DNA of 62,890 nt from Planctomycetota bacterium (GTDB taxonomy: Bacteria > Planctomycetota > JAJSAM01 > JAJVHW01), in contig JAIOPE010000059.1 of the NCBI GenBank assembly GCA_021414065.1, forward strand, positions 1-62,890, written 5' to 3'. Each line of letters opens with the position of its first letter. Position 1 is the stretch's first letter. Below the pieces are notes generated by a model. The model was not told the origin of the DNA. It was given only the letters and a program-made list of their open reading frames with translations, and did no database searches. This document shows positions 8,271-17,055 of the stretch, piece after piece. The position numbers and the translations under genes were made by a program.

Positions 8271-8842
8271 GCCGCGAACCGCCGGACCATGAACGGCCCG
8301 AGGAGCCACTCCGCGGTGTGCGGGATCGGCTGCATGGTGGTCGGGGCGACGGACTCGCGGTTCGCGTAGAGCGTTCCGACCAGGAGGAGGACGGCGCGCT
8401 TCACGGCCTCGGGGACGTCGGAGGGGTCGCCGTAGCCGCACGTGAAGTCCACGGCGACGGCGTCCGCGACGTCGCGCGTCGAAGGCCAGGACTTCCCGTA
8501 GGCCGGGATGACCTCGCCCGGCGTCTCAGCCGTGCGGACCAGGTAGTCAGCGGGGGCCAGGACCTGTGCGACGCCCGCGGTGTCCGCGTACGTGACGGCC
8601 TCGACCGACGCGAGCGGCGGGTGCGGGAGGAAGAGCGCCTCGTCCGGGAAGCGATCGAAGGTCGCGCGCCAGCGCTGCGTCACGAAACGCCGTCGGCAGT
8701 ACGCCTCCGCCTGCGCGGTCGCGGCGAGGACCATCGACGCGAGAAGCGCCGACTCCTCGGGGTTTTCGGAGCGGACGTGGATCTGCGCCTCGGCGAGCGA
8801 GACGAGCGGCGCTGCCGGGCCCTCGAGGAGCAGGAGCCCCAT
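8267..8842 (-). CDS. Head-tail connector (gp6-like)
   Basis: A 191-aa protein of the HK97 gp6/'Phage_connect_1' type. It has the N-terminal helix pair 'LVSLAEAQIHVR', then 'ESALLASMVLAATAQAEAYC', the strand 'LPHPPLASVEAVTYADTAG' and a C-terminal helix with 'VKRAVLLLVGTLYANRE'. It forms the ring below the portal. The ATG is at 8842, 3 nt after the upstream stop, and the stop overlaps the GTG of the adaptor gene. Confidence 0.85.
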   Translation of the reverse strand: MGLLLLEGPAAPLVSLAEAQIHVRSENPEESALLASMVLAATAQAEAYCRRRFVTQRWRATFDRFPDEALFLPHPPLASVEAVTYADTAGVAQVLAPADYLVRTAETPGEVIPAYGKSWPSTRDVADAVAVDFTCGYGDPSDVPEAVKRAVLLLVGTLYANRESVAPTTMQPIPHTAEWLLGPFMVRRFAA

Positions 8843-8845
8843 GGG

Positions 8846-9061
8846 CTACTCCGTGGGCGCGGGCGTGTCCGCGGGAGCCGGGACGTCGCGCTTCCGGCGC
8901 GGGGTCGGCGCGGGCGGCGGCTCGTCCGCCACCTCGACGAGGCAGCGCGCCGCGACGAGCCGCGTGGCCTCGTCGGCAGGAAGCGCGGGACACGGCGCGC
9001 CAGGATCGACGTAGACCCCGCGCGAGCGGTCGTGGAACCGCGAGACGACTCGGTAGCCCAT
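8846..9061 (-). CDS. Small protein between capsid and connector genes
   Basis: A 71-aa protein with no family that I recognise. It has a short ordered N-terminal half (YRVVSRFHDRSRGVYVDPG), one 'CPALPADEATRLVAARC' segment with two cysteines, and a disordered proline-rich tail. Small proteins of this kind with a C-terminal P/A/K tail are common between capsid and connector genes in HK97-type phages. The ATG at 9061 has GAGGT upstream in the RNA, and the gene is 3 nt from its downstream neighbour. Confidence 0.65.
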   Translation of the reverse strand: MGYRVVSRFHDRSRGVYVDPGAPCPALPADEATRLVAARCLVEVADEPPPAPTPRRKRDVPAPADTPAPTE

Positions 9062-9084
9062 CGGTCACCTCCGCTGCGCCGGGC

Positions 9085-9483
9085 CTACGGCACGTACTTC
9101 CGGTCGCCGCGGGCGAGCCACGCCGCGCCGAGCTTCGCGTTCTCGTCGATGCCGAGGACCGCCGTGACGTGCGTGAAGCCGTTCGCGCCGTCGAGCTCCG
9201 ACGTCTGCTTCTCGATCTCGACGTCCGCCGGCGCGTTCCCGCCAGCGCCCGCGGCCGTGACCGCCGCGCCGAGGTCCTTCGCGGCGGTCCCGGCGGCGTC
9301 CTTCGCCTGCCGGAGCTGGACCGTGAGGATCTTCGCGGCGGTGACCGCCCCGGCCTTCGCGAGCACCGTGAAGCGCCCGCACTGGCTCACGTCGACGAAC
9401 GTGCCGGTCACGTCCGCCGTGCCGACGTCCTGGGGCGGGACGAGGCAGTCGAAGGCGAGCGCCTCGGTCAGCTTCTTCGTCAT
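9085..9483 (-). CDS. Capsid decoration/head fibre-like protein
   Basis: A 132-aa protein encoded directly after the major capsid gene, the usual place of head decoration proteins. It has a beta-rich pattern: 'TGTFVDVSQCGRFTVLAKAG', then 'ILTVQLRQAKDAAGTAAKDL', then 'FTHVTAVLGIDENAKLGAAW'. This looks like a small structural head protein; the family is not certain. A GGAGG site precedes ATG 9483. Confidence 0.65.
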   Translation of the reverse strand: MTKKLTEALAFDCLVPPQDVGTADVTGTFVDVSQCGRFTVLAKAGAVTAAKILTVQLRQAKDAAGTAAKDLGAAVTAAGAGGNAPADVEIEKQTSELDGANGFTHVTAVLGIDENAKLGAAWLARGDRKYVP

Positions 9484-9528
9484 GGGGGTCCTCCGGGATC
9501 AGGGATGCGAGGGAGCGGGGCCGACGGC

Positions 9529-10809
9529 CTACGGCACGTCGAGCGCGACGAACGGGCTGTACGTGTTCCCGTCCTCCTGCTGGATCGGGCCGTCGAGCCA
9601 GGGGCCGCCGTCGACCGTCTTGAATGCCTTCACGACCGTCTTGTTCTGCTTGAAGAGCACGTGCTCGGACGCGGCGATCGTGGTGTCCACGCCGTCCTTG
9701 ATGACGTAGTAGGACGGCACGAGGAGGAGCACGTCGCCGAGCGAGCCCGGCGCGGGGCTGCGGTAGTTCTTCACCACCGCTCGGCCGAGCAGCGTCGAGG
9801 GCGCGCCGCTCCGCGCGTCCTCCTGCCAGATCAGGTGGTTCGCGCCGTCCTTCATCTGGCGGAGCTTCGGGATCACGCGCGGGGAGACGACCCAGACCGC
9901 CTCGCCGTCCTCGTGGAGTTCCGCCTCCATTCCGATGAGGTCCGCGTAGCTGACCTCGTTCGCGACGGCGCGGTTGACCTTCTTGAGCGCCTTCGCGGCG
10001 AGGACGCCGGTCGGCCGGCCGACGCCGTTCCCCTTGAGGAAGGCGACGTCCTCGGCAGCGAGCAGCGCGCCCCGGAGCATGCGCTCGATGAGCGCCGAGG
10101 CCGAGCGCCAGTTCCGGAGCAGCTTGTCGGTCACGACGATGTGCGCCGCGACCTCCTTCGGGCTCCAGCGGGTCTCCTTGATCTTGGCGGAGGTCTCGGT
10201 CTTGTCCCCGCCCTCGCTGATCCAGTCCACCTGCACGCCGCCGTAGAGGTTGGCGCCCACGCCCTGGTTGAGGGACGGGAGCACGAGATCGGCGTCGGGC
10301 GACTCGCCGGCGGGCACGACCGTGGCGCGCGGGCGGAAGATCGCTTCCTGCGGACGCACCTCGGCCAGCGTCGGGTTGATGTCGTCCGGGATCGCGAGAC
10401 CGCCCGACTCGCCGGTGCCCATCTCCATGAGGGCCTGGATGCGGGGGTCCTCGGGGCGGAAGCGGGCGCAGAAGACGAGCTCGCCGACGCACTCGAAGCC
10501 GGGATTCTCGACGCGCTTGCGCGTCACGCCCGCGAGCGCCCGCGGCACGGCGGGATCGGGACGGACCGGCTTCGACGGGTCGGCGTCCGGCCGCGGCTTC
10601 GACGGGACGGGATCCACGCGGTCGAGCACCGCGCGCTCCGACTCGACGAACTCGACGCGCTCGATCTGCTTCACGAGCGACTCGGTCTGCCCCTTCAGGT
10701 CCACGAACGACTTCTCGTCGTCCGGGTTGAAGTCCGGCTTCTCCGCGAGGGCGCTCATCTTCGCGTTGAGCTCCTTGCGCGCGCGCTTCAGCTCGAGGAC
10801 CTTGCTCAT
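9529..10809 (-). CDS. Major capsid protein (HK97 fold)
   Basis: A 426-aa HK97-type capsid protein. Residues 1-~70 are a charged helical scaffold (delta) domain (LELKRARKELNAKMSAL). After a proline-rich linker the mature shell domain begins near 125-140 with 'GTGESGGLAIPDDI', the hallmark start of this family. Later motifs include 'DLVLPSLNQG', 'HIVVTDKLLRNW' and 'LKGNGVGRPTGVL' (F-L-x-G-x-G-x-x-x-P-x-G). The start at ATG 10809 has a strong GGAGG. The protease for scaffold removal is encoded just upstream, and a conserved promoter-like element lies between them. Confidence 0.95.
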   Translation of the reverse strand: MSKVLELKRARKELNAKMSALAEKPDFNPDDEKSFVDLKGQTESLVKQIERVEFVESERAVLDRVDPVPSKPRPDADPSKPVRPDPAVPRALAGVTRKRVENPGFECVGELVFCARFRPEDPRIQALMEMGTGESGGLAIPDDINPTLAEVRPQEAIFRPRATVVPAGESPDADLVLPSLNQGVGANLYGGVQVDWISEGGDKTETSAKIKETRWSPKEVAAHIVVTDKLLRNWRSASALIERMLRGALLAAEDVAFLKGNGVGRPTGVLAAKALKKVNRAVANEVSYADLIGMEAELHEDGEAVWVVSPRVIPKLRQMKDGANHLIWQEDARSGAPSTLLGRAVVKNYRSPAPGSLGDVLLLVPSYYVIKDGVDTTIAASEHVLFKQNKTVVKAFKTVDGGPWLDGPIQQEDGNTYSPFVALDVP

Positions 10810-10848
10810 GGCGTCTGCCTCCGGGGATCGGGTCACGTCGACACGGCC

Positions 10849-10877
10849 GAGCATCGGGCCGCGTCAGAGTCGTTCAA
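10849..10877 (-). promoter_or_regulatory. Conserved late-promoter-like element (copy before capsid)
   Basis: On the minus strand: TTGAAC at 10877-10872, a 17-nt spacer beginning GACTCTGAC, and ATGCTC at 10854-10849, 39 nt before the capsid ATG. It overlaps the last codons of the protease gene. It would give extra capsid mRNA independent of the portal transcript. Confidence 0.68.
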
Positions 10878-11653
10878 CTGGACAGCCGCAGGACTTCGAC
10901 GATGCGCCGCCGCTGCGCGAGGGGCATGACCTCGCGCGCCGGCGTCTCGATGCGCGGGGCCGCGATCTCGGCGACCCGGGGTACGGTCGGGCATGCCGCA
11001 GGCGGCGCGTCCCCGGCCGACGCGGCGAGCTGCGCCGGGACCTGCTTGAAACGGTGGAGGCCGAAGACCTGCGCCTGCTTCTCCGGCTTCGTCACGGCGT
11101 CGGCGAACCCCTCGGCGACGGCCTCGTCCGCCGTCATCCACCACTCGCCGCCCGCCGCGGCGACACGCTGCTCGAACGTCGCAGCGCGGCGGCCCGTGCG
11201 CCGTGCGTAGGTGGCGAGCATCGAGGACCACGCCTTGTCGAGCGTCTCCGCCTGACGACGCAGCTCGGGGGCGTCGCCCATCAGCGCCGTCCACGGGCGG
11301 TGGACCATGACCATCGCGTTCTCGGCGATCGCGATCTTGTTCCCCGCCATGGCGACGAGCGTCGCGGCGGATGCGGCGAGCCCGTCGATGTGGACGGTCA
11401 CCTTCGCCGGGAAGCGCGCGAGGGCGTTGTAGACGGCGATACCCTCGAAGACGTCCCCGCCCGGGCTGTTGATCCGGACGTCGAGCGCGTCGACGGGCCC
11501 GAGAGCGGCGAGGTCGTCGATGACCTGGCGGGCGGCGACGCCGCCGAACAGGTCGACGCCGAGAACGTCGTAGAGGTAGAGGGTCGGGGCGGGCGTTCCG
11601 TCCTCGGCGCGCGCGAGGACGTAGCCCCGGCCGCCCTTCATCGCGGTGGTCAT
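10874..11653 (-). CDS. Head maturation protease, ClpP-like (prohead S14)
   Basis: A 259-aa S14/ClpP-type serine protease that would cut the capsid scaffold domain during maturation. The oxyanion strand 'RINSPGGDVFEGIAVYNAL' (60-78), the nucleophile motif 'GLAASAATLVAM' with Ser95, and the histidine motif 'AMVMVHRPW' with His118 are all present. A C-terminal tail of ~60 residues follows the protease domain. The ATG at 11653 overlaps the portal stop by 4 nt. Confidence 0.92.
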   Translation of the reverse strand: MTTAMKGGRGYVLARAEDGTPAPTLYLYDVLGVDLFGGVAARQVIDDLAALGPVDALDVRINSPGGDVFEGIAVYNALARFPAKVTVHIDGLAASAATLVAMAGNKIAIAENAMVMVHRPWTALMGDAPELRRQAETLDKAWSSMLATYARRTGRRAATFEQRVAAAGGEWWMTADEAVAEGFADAVTKPEKQAQVFGLHRFKQVPAQLAASAGDAPPAACPTVPRVAEIAAPRIETPAREVMPLAQRRRIVEVLRLSS

Positions 11654-12939
11654 GTGGCGTTCTCCTTCTGCGGGTCGGACGCAGCGGGCTGCGTCGACGC
11701 GTCCCCGCGCGGCGGGTCGCCAGCGCGGGTCATGTTGAGCGGCTGGAGGTAGGCGTCGCCCTCGGCGCCGATGCCGTTCAGGTTCTCCAGGCGACGGATG
11801 TCGTTGACCGACCACCAGCCCCACTGGCGCCCCTGCGCGTAGCCCGCCATGCGAGCGGCGAAGTCCCCGCGCAGCAGCCCGGCGACGTTGTGCTCGGCGA
11901 AGAACCGCGCGCGCTCGGACGGCAGGAGCAGGTCCCGCGCGATCGTCTGCTCGAACCGCACGAGCCACGGGCGCAGCGTGTAGACCACGAACTCCAGCGA
12001 CGCTTGCTCCATGTTCGCGCGCGGCTGCGCCTGCGTGTCGTAGAGCATGTGGAGCGGCACCCGGAAGAGGCGTGCGATCTCGGCGACCTGGAACTTCTTC
12101 AGCTCGAGGAACTGCAGATCCTCGAACGTCATCCCGACCTTCTCGAACTTCGCGCCCTGTTCGAGGATCACCGTCTTCCCCGCGTTCGTGACGCCCGCGT
12201 AGGCCTCGTCCCACGAGCCCTTGAAGCGCTGGTACTCCGGGTCCTCCATGACGTGCGGGTGCGAGACGATTCCGGCGATGCGGGCGCCGTTCTTCAGCGC
12301 CGAGGCGGTGTTCTGCTCGAGGGCGATCGCGAGGCCGACGGACTCGCGCGCGAGGGCGATCGGTGACAGCCCCGTCGCGCCACCCCAGGAGAGGCCCGGG
12401 ATCCGCCAGATCTGATCCGCGCGTAGCGTCTCCGGCCGGACGCCCGTCTCCGAGACGCGGAACACGAGCGGACCGTCGCGTCGGGGGCGCTCCGGCTGGA
12501 TGGTCCCCGGCGCGATCGGCCAGATCTCGCGGACGTCCCCGCCGCCGTCACGAACGACGCGGGCGTACGCGTTCCCGCGGAGCAGTACGTGAGCGCTGAG
12601 TGTCTCGCGGACCGACTGCGCGGTCGCCTCGTCGTTGCAGAGCGTGTGGAGGATCGAGGAGAGCGGATGCTCGGCCGCGGGCCGCTTGTCGCCGTTCGCC
12701 TGGCGCTCGAAGACCATCAGCGGGAGCGTCGAGATCGACTCGGCGAGCACCTTCACGCAGGAGAGGACGGCCGTGACGCGGAGCGCGGTCTGGTCGGTAA
12801 CGCTGACGCCCGAGAGGGTCGGTCGGCCGACGCCCGGCCACTTCCAGAACGACTCCGGCGGCTCCTCGGAGAAAAGGAACGCGCGGGCGCCGGCGCGGAG
12901 GCGCGAGACGAGGCTGCGTCGGGACGGAGCGTCGGGCAT
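11650..12939 (-). CDS. Portal protein (HK97 family)
   Basis: A 429-aa portal that forms the dodecameric DNA entry channel. Family motifs: 'AVLSCVKVLAESISTLPLMV' early, 'LRGNAYARVVRDGGG', 'PETLRADQIWRIPGLSWGG' and 'LSPIALARESVGLAIALEQN', and 'FRVPLHMLYD' later. I take ATG 12939 as the start. A conserved promoter-like element ends only 6 nt upstream of this ATG, so the mRNA may be leaderless. A GmrSD-like gene separates it from the terminase gene. Confidence 0.93.
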   Translation of the reverse strand: MPDAPSRRSLVSRLRAGARAFLFSEEPPESFWKWPGVGRPTLSGVSVTDQTALRVTAVLSCVKVLAESISTLPLMVFERQANGDKRPAAEHPLSSILHTLCNDEATAQSVRETLSAHVLLRGNAYARVVRDGGGDVREIWPIAPGTIQPERPRRDGPLVFRVSETGVRPETLRADQIWRIPGLSWGGATGLSPIALARESVGLAIALEQNTASALKNGARIAGIVSHPHVMEDPEYQRFKGSWDEAYAGVTNAGKTVILEQGAKFEKVGMTFEDLQFLELKKFQVAEIARLFRVPLHMLYDTQAQPRANMEQASLEFVVYTLRPWLVRFEQTIARDLLLPSERARFFAEHNVAGLLRGDFAARMAGYAQGRQWGWWSVNDIRRLENLNGIGAEGDAYLQPLNMTRAGDPPRGDASTQPAASDPQKENAT

Positions 12940-12945
12940 CGCACC

Positions 12946-12974
12946 GAGTCTCCGCGGGTGGCAGAGTCGTTCCA
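12946..12974 (-). promoter_or_regulatory. Conserved late-promoter-like element (copy before portal)
   Basis: On the minus strand: TGGAAC at 12974-12969, a 17-nt spacer beginning GACTCTGCC, and AGACTC at 12951-12946. The portal ATG follows after 6 nt. It lies between the GmrSD-like insertion and the portal gene. Confidence 0.68.
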
Positions 12975-13021
12975 CCTGCGAGCCACAAGTGCGCACCGAG
13001 GATGTAGATAGAGACGGCTCG

Positions 13022-14713
13022 TCAGGTGCCCAACGCGCCCGGGGTCAGGGTGCTCGGAACGACCGAGAGCGCCTGCTCACAAAGGTCCCGCGTGCGAGAT
13101 GCGAGTGCGGCCTCATCCCAAACTGCAACGGTAGTCAGCCGCCGCGTCATTTCGATCCGGGACTGCGCGTACACGCCATCGCGTTTGGCCTCGAAGGCGG
13201 CGTTGCTCGCCGATTCGTTGAGCGGCTTCGCGAGAAGCGTCAGGTTGCCGAGGCTTCCGACAAGCGCATCGTGCGACTCCCACCTACGTTCCGCGGGTGG
13301 GTTCCTCGGGTAGATGTGCTCCACATGCACGCTACGAGAGTCGGCGATCGTGTCCTCGTGAGTGGCGCGCAACGACTGTTCGATCAGGCGAAGTAGTACT
13401 CGGGCAACTGGCGCCTGATGGCGGGCGAATGTCAGCGACGAGAAGCCGAGGCGGAAGTCCTCGTCCGACGGATTGACACCGCGCAAGAGGTCAAGCGCCG
13501 CCGCTACGCCCTGCCCATTCGAAACCGCGAGCGCAGCCTCGAAGCATGCTGTCTCGAAGCGCGCCCGGTCGCGACGGCACACCACGTTGTGTCGAACACA
13601 GAGTGCGAACGCTGCCCAACTGAGCTCGTCAAGGTCGGAAGCGCCGAGAAACCGCTTTGCCGCGAACAGCAGAGGGAAGGCTGCGTGCGCCTTCAGCGCG
13701 TCGAGCGACGACCAGACCTCTGCGATGACGAGCCGCTCGCAGTCTCCATCGCGGATGTCGCGGTAGGCCTGAGCGTCGTTGCGGATTGTTCGGCAGTACT
13801 GCAGCGCATCGACGCCCACCAGGTCCTTCTTGATCTCCTTGTAGAGTGACCGCGCCTTCACGTCTCCGTGCTCCGCAATCCACGACCAGCGGATGATGGA
13901 CTCGCCTCGCTCGCCAGTGCCAGCGCATCCGAAGAGATCGGACCAGCACTCGAGCATCTCCGCGAGTTCCGCATCCGAGCGCGCGCGCGACAGCAGCCAG
14001 CTGCGCAGAAGGTCGCCTGTCGAGAGGCCAAGCCCGCGCGCATTCAGGGTCTCGAAGATGGTCGATGCATCGTCTTCGTCGTCCGACGTGAGGATGATCA
14101 CCTCGAAGTGGTTCACAAGGGCGTTGGCAAGCCTCGACAGCCACGCTCGCTGCGCGTCCGGCGTAGGGCGCTCCACGAACCCGTCCGTAAGCCTCGCCGC
14201 AAAGAACTTGTAGGCACTCCGGATGAGGCGATGCGACGGCTTGGTCGCCGGCACGGCCTCCTGCCGCGGGAAGTCCTGAATCGTCGCGCGGAAGTAGGCC
14301 GTGTCGAACCGGTTCAACTGGAGCTTCGCGATGTGCTTCCCGGTCAGGTGATCCTCGAAGAAGACGTAGTCGTCCTGAACTTGCTGAGCTGCGCGTTTGT
14401 TGAGCGGATCGAGCGCATCGCGCAGCGCGGCGACGAGGATCGTGCTCGTTGCCAAGCGTTGCTGGCCGTCAAGCACGAGATGGAACGAACCGTTGTTCAC
14501 CAGAACGACAGCCCCAAGGAAGTAGGAACCCGCGTTGGCGAGGTCGGTCGGCGCGCGCCTCGTGAAGTCCACGAGGTCGTTCCAGAACTCGGCGACCTGC
14601 TCTTCCTCCCAGCTGTAGTCGCGTTGGTACTCAGGGACACGCAGTGGGGGCGTTGTCCGGCTCAACAGCGTGCCGAGGCTCTGTGCATCGTGCTTGAACG
14701 TTCGGCCGGCCAT
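13022..14713 (-). CDS. GmrSD-like restriction protein (DUF262 + DUF1524)
   Basis: A 563-aa single-chain protein with the two domains of GmrSD-type (Type IV) restriction enzymes. The N-terminal DUF262 part has 'VPEYQRDYSW' (27-36) and 'LVLDGQQRLATST' with DGQQR at 82-86. The C-terminal DUF1524 part has the HNH-like 'VHVEHIYPRN' near 465, then 'LVGSLGNLTLLAKPLN'. GmrSD cuts DNA with modified, often glucosylated, cytosines. It is inserted between the large terminase and portal genes, in the same direction, and its codon use is visibly less GC-extreme than its neighbours, so it is probably an acquired gene. Target and function here are inferred. Confidence 0.85.
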   Translation of the reverse strand: MAGRTFKHDAQSLGTLLSRTTPPLRVPEYQRDYSWEEEQVAEFWNDLVDFTRRAPTDLANAGSYFLGAVVLVNNGSFHLVLDGQQRLATSTILVAALRDALDPLNKRAAQQVQDDYVFFEDHLTGKHIAKLQLNRFDTAYFRATIQDFPRQEAVPATKPSHRLIRSAYKFFAARLTDGFVERPTPDAQRAWLSRLANALVNHFEVIILTSDDEDDASTIFETLNARGLGLSTGDLLRSWLLSRARSDAELAEMLECWSDLFGCAGTGERGESIIRWSWIAEHGDVKARSLYKEIKKDLVGVDALQYCRTIRNDAQAYRDIRDGDCERLVIAEVWSSLDALKAHAAFPLLFAAKRFLGASDLDELSWAAFALCVRHNVVCRRDRARFETACFEAALAVSNGQGVAAALDLLRGVNPSDEDFRLGFSSLTFARHQAPVARVLLRLIEQSLRATHEDTIADSRSVHVEHIYPRNPPAERRWESHDALVGSLGNLTLLAKPLNESASNAAFEAKRDGVYAQSRIEMTRRLTTVAVWDEAALASRTRDLCEQALSVVPSTLTPGALGT

Positions 14714-14824
14714 CGCGCGCTCCCGTGGTTGGTACGCGGTCGATCGTAGCCGAGCCCACGGACCGGGGAGAGGGAGCGACGGTCGGTCGCGCGGTCGCGA
14801 CGGCGCCTCCTGTAGCGCCAGCCC

Positions 14825-16618
14825 TCACCCGACGGTGCGGACCCCACGTTGCGAGTAGGGCGACACTGGCCCGTCCTGCATCACCATCAGCCGGCTGAGC
14901 GCCGTCACCGCAGCGACGACGCCGTCAATCCGCCGCGTCCCCTGCGCGACGCCGCCCGGCTTCACCGGCTTGATGTTCCCGGCCGGGTCGGTCGCGACCT
15001 CGCAGTTCGCCACGCACCACCGCATGACGGGATTCCCGTCGTGCCGTATCCGGCGTGAGCGGACGAGCGCCTCGAAGAGCTTCGAGGGCCCCGAGAGCGA
15101 CGCGTACCCCTGGCGTACCTCGACCATCTGGACGCCCGCCGCAGTGAGCGACGACGCGAGGTGGTTCGCGTTCCACGGGTCGTAGCCGACCTGCGCGAGG
15201 CCCTTGTGCTTCGCCCGGATCTCCTCCAGGACCACGCGGTAGACCTCGGCGTAGTCGACGACGTTCCCCTCGGTGACACGGAGCCAGCCCTCGCGCGCCC
15301 ACACGTCGTAGGGGACCCGGTCCTTCCGGGCGCGCTCGTGGAGGACCTCGCGTGGGAGGAAGAAGCAGGGCACGAGCTCGACCTCGTAGTCGAGGACGAG
15401 GCGGTGTTCGACCCTCGGCGTCGGGCCCGCGGCTGGGCGCGCAGCGGCGTCGTCCGGGAGTTCCACGACGAGCGAGTCCGCGGGCCGCGCGTGATCGCGC
15501 CGGCGGAACGCCAAGACGATCGCTGTGAGGTCGGCCGACGCGGAGAGGTCGAGGCCCCCGCAGCAGGGAAGCGTCGCGAGGTCCGTGGCGGGCTCCGTCC
15601 GCCGGCACGCCTCCCACGCCTCCGGCGCGATCCAGACCGTCCGGCTCTCCGTCCAGATATTGAGCTCCAGCCGGAGGAAGCTGTTCCGCTTCCGCGGCTC
15701 GGCCTGCGCCGCAGCGCACTCGGCGCGCATGTACTCCAGCGACTTCGTGACCCCGAGCGAGGGGTTCGAGCGCGCCCACGTCGCCTCGTGCGTCCAGTCC
15801 GCGGAAGGGTCCGACTCGAAGATCACCGGGAGGTACTGCTCGTCCTCGATGACGCCGTCGCGGACCTTCTTCGCGTACTCGTACTCCTCGTAGCAGATCG
15901 ACTCGCGGTCGTCGCCCGCCGTCGTGATGATGAAGACGACCGGCTGCCGCCGCGCGCTCGTGCCCTTGTAGAGCGTGTCGTAGAGGTCGCGCGTCCGCTG
16001 CGTGTGGAACTCGTCGAAGATGAGCCCGTGAACGTTGAAGCCGTGCTTCGTTCCGACCTCGGAGGAGACGGCCTTGAACGTCGAATTCGTCGCGGTCTGC
16101 ACGATCGCGTTGCGGAGCACCGTGATGTCCGCGTCCTTCAGGAACTTCGGGTTCTCGCGAGCCATAACGGCGGCGTCGCCGAAGACGATCCGCGCCTGGT
16201 CGCGGTCGGCCGCCGCCGCGTAGACCTCGGCGCCCGGCTCGTCGTCGCCGAAGGCGAGCAGCAGTCCCATGCCCGAGGCGAGCCCCGACTTCCCGTTCTT
16301 CTTCCCGACCTCGAGGAACGCCTTCCGAAACCTTCGCGAGCCGTCGGCGCGCTTCCAGCCGAAGAGCGGGCGGACGATCAGGTCCCGCTGCCAGGGCAGG
16401 AGTTCGAACGGCCGCCCGGCGAAGTCGCCCTTCACGTGACGCAGGTACATCGGGAAGAAGTCGCACGCCTGGTCGGCGGCCTCGGCGTCGAAGTGGTACC
16501 GGCCGCCGCGGTCGTCGAGACGGAGCGACGCCCCGGGCCAGCGCTCCCACGGCGGCGGACCGTCGCCCCACCAGTTCGCGGGCGGCGTCGCGGCGCGACG
16601 ACGGCGGCGCGCGGTCAT
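14825..16618 (-). CDS. Terminase large subunit
   Basis: A 597-aa packaging motor of the Terminase_1 type. The ATPase part has 'LLPWQRDLIVRPLFGW' (Q-motif region ~73-88), a Walker A-like 'EVGKKNGKSGLASG' near 103-114 and Walker B 'LIFDEFHTQ' near 183. The nuclease part begins with 'GLDLSASADLTAI' near 345 and later has 'GYDPWNANHLA'. Length is normal for the family. The ATG at 16618 overlaps the upstream stop by 4 nt, and the small subunit is encoded four genes upstream in the same operon. Confidence 0.95.
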   Translation of the reverse strand: MTARRRRRAATPPANWWGDGPPPWERWPGASLRLDDRGGRYHFDAEAADQACDFFPMYLRHVKGDFAGRPFELLPWQRDLIVRPLFGWKRADGSRRFRKAFLEVGKKNGKSGLASGMGLLLAFGDDEPGAEVYAAAADRDQARIVFGDAAVMARENPKFLKDADITVLRNAIVQTATNSTFKAVSSEVGTKHGFNVHGLIFDEFHTQRTRDLYDTLYKGTSARRQPVVFIITTAGDDRESICYEEYEYAKKVRDGVIEDEQYLPVIFESDPSADWTHEATWARSNPSLGVTKSLEYMRAECAAAQAEPRKRNSFLRLELNIWTESRTVWIAPEAWEACRRTEPATDLATLPCCGGLDLSASADLTAIVLAFRRRDHARPADSLVVELPDDAAARPAAGPTPRVEHRLVLDYEVELVPCFFLPREVLHERARKDRVPYDVWAREGWLRVTEGNVVDYAEVYRVVLEEIRAKHKGLAQVGYDPWNANHLASSLTAAGVQMVEVRQGYASLSGPSKLFEALVRSRRIRHDGNPVMRWCVANCEVATDPAGNIKPVKPGGVAQGTRRIDGVVAAVTALSRLMVMQDGPVSPYSQRGVRTVG

Positions 16619-17055
16619 CGCCCCGGGCAGAGGAGGAAGCCGACGACCGCGAGCACCAGCGCCGCGAGAACCGCGCGGTCCTCCCACGCGCCGGGGAGCA
16701 TTCCGCGGAGCCACTCCACGAACCCGCGCCGTTCAGGCGTTCGCGGCGCGCCGGGCGGCTCCGCGTAGCGGACTGGAATGCCGAGCGCCTCGGCGGTCGC
16801 GATCTCCTCGCGCATCCCAGCGGAGAGCGGGCCCACGACGAGGACCTCGTGGGACATCGCGAGCCAGCGCCGCCCGGCGTCGATCCCGAGGGCTCGCTCC
16901 ACCGGAACGTCGTCGTCCAGGAGGTCCGGGTAGAGGAGGTGCGGGGCGAATGGCGCGTCGCCGGCGCGCAGAACCTCGCGGCAGGCGGCACGGGCGACCT
17001 CGACGTTCGCGGCGACGTCGCCGCGGTAGGGCGAGCAGACGAAGATGCGCTTCAC
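16615..17055 (-). CDS. Deoxyribosyltransferase-like (DUF4406-type) protein with C-terminal membrane segment
   Basis: A 146-aa protein. Residues 1-110 resemble the nucleoside 2-deoxyribosyltransferase superfamily (DUF4406/DUF7768): 'IFVCSPYRGDVAANVEVA' at the start, 'APFAPHLLYPDLLDD' in the middle, and 'AMSHEVLVVGPLSAGM' followed by 'EEIATAEALGIPV'. Family members often act on nucleotides or sit in phage genomes with unknown role. Unusually, residues ~127-143 form a hydrophobic helix (VLAALVLAVVGFLL), which suggests a membrane anchor. It starts at GTG 17055 and overlaps both neighbours by 4 nt. Confidence 0.75.
   Translation of the reverse strand: MKRIFVCSPYRGDVAANVEVARAACREVLRAGDAPFAPHLLYPDLLDDDVPVERALGIDAGRRWLAMSHEVLVVGPLSAGMREEIATAEALGIPVRYAEPPGAPRTPERRGFVEWLRGMLPGAWEDRAVLAALVLAVVGFLLCPGR

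Noticed and set aside
16615..17055. Calling this gene a plain nucleoside deoxyribosyltransferase
   Set aside because: Only the general fold pattern is visible; the catalytic set cannot be confirmed by eye and the membrane helix is atypical.
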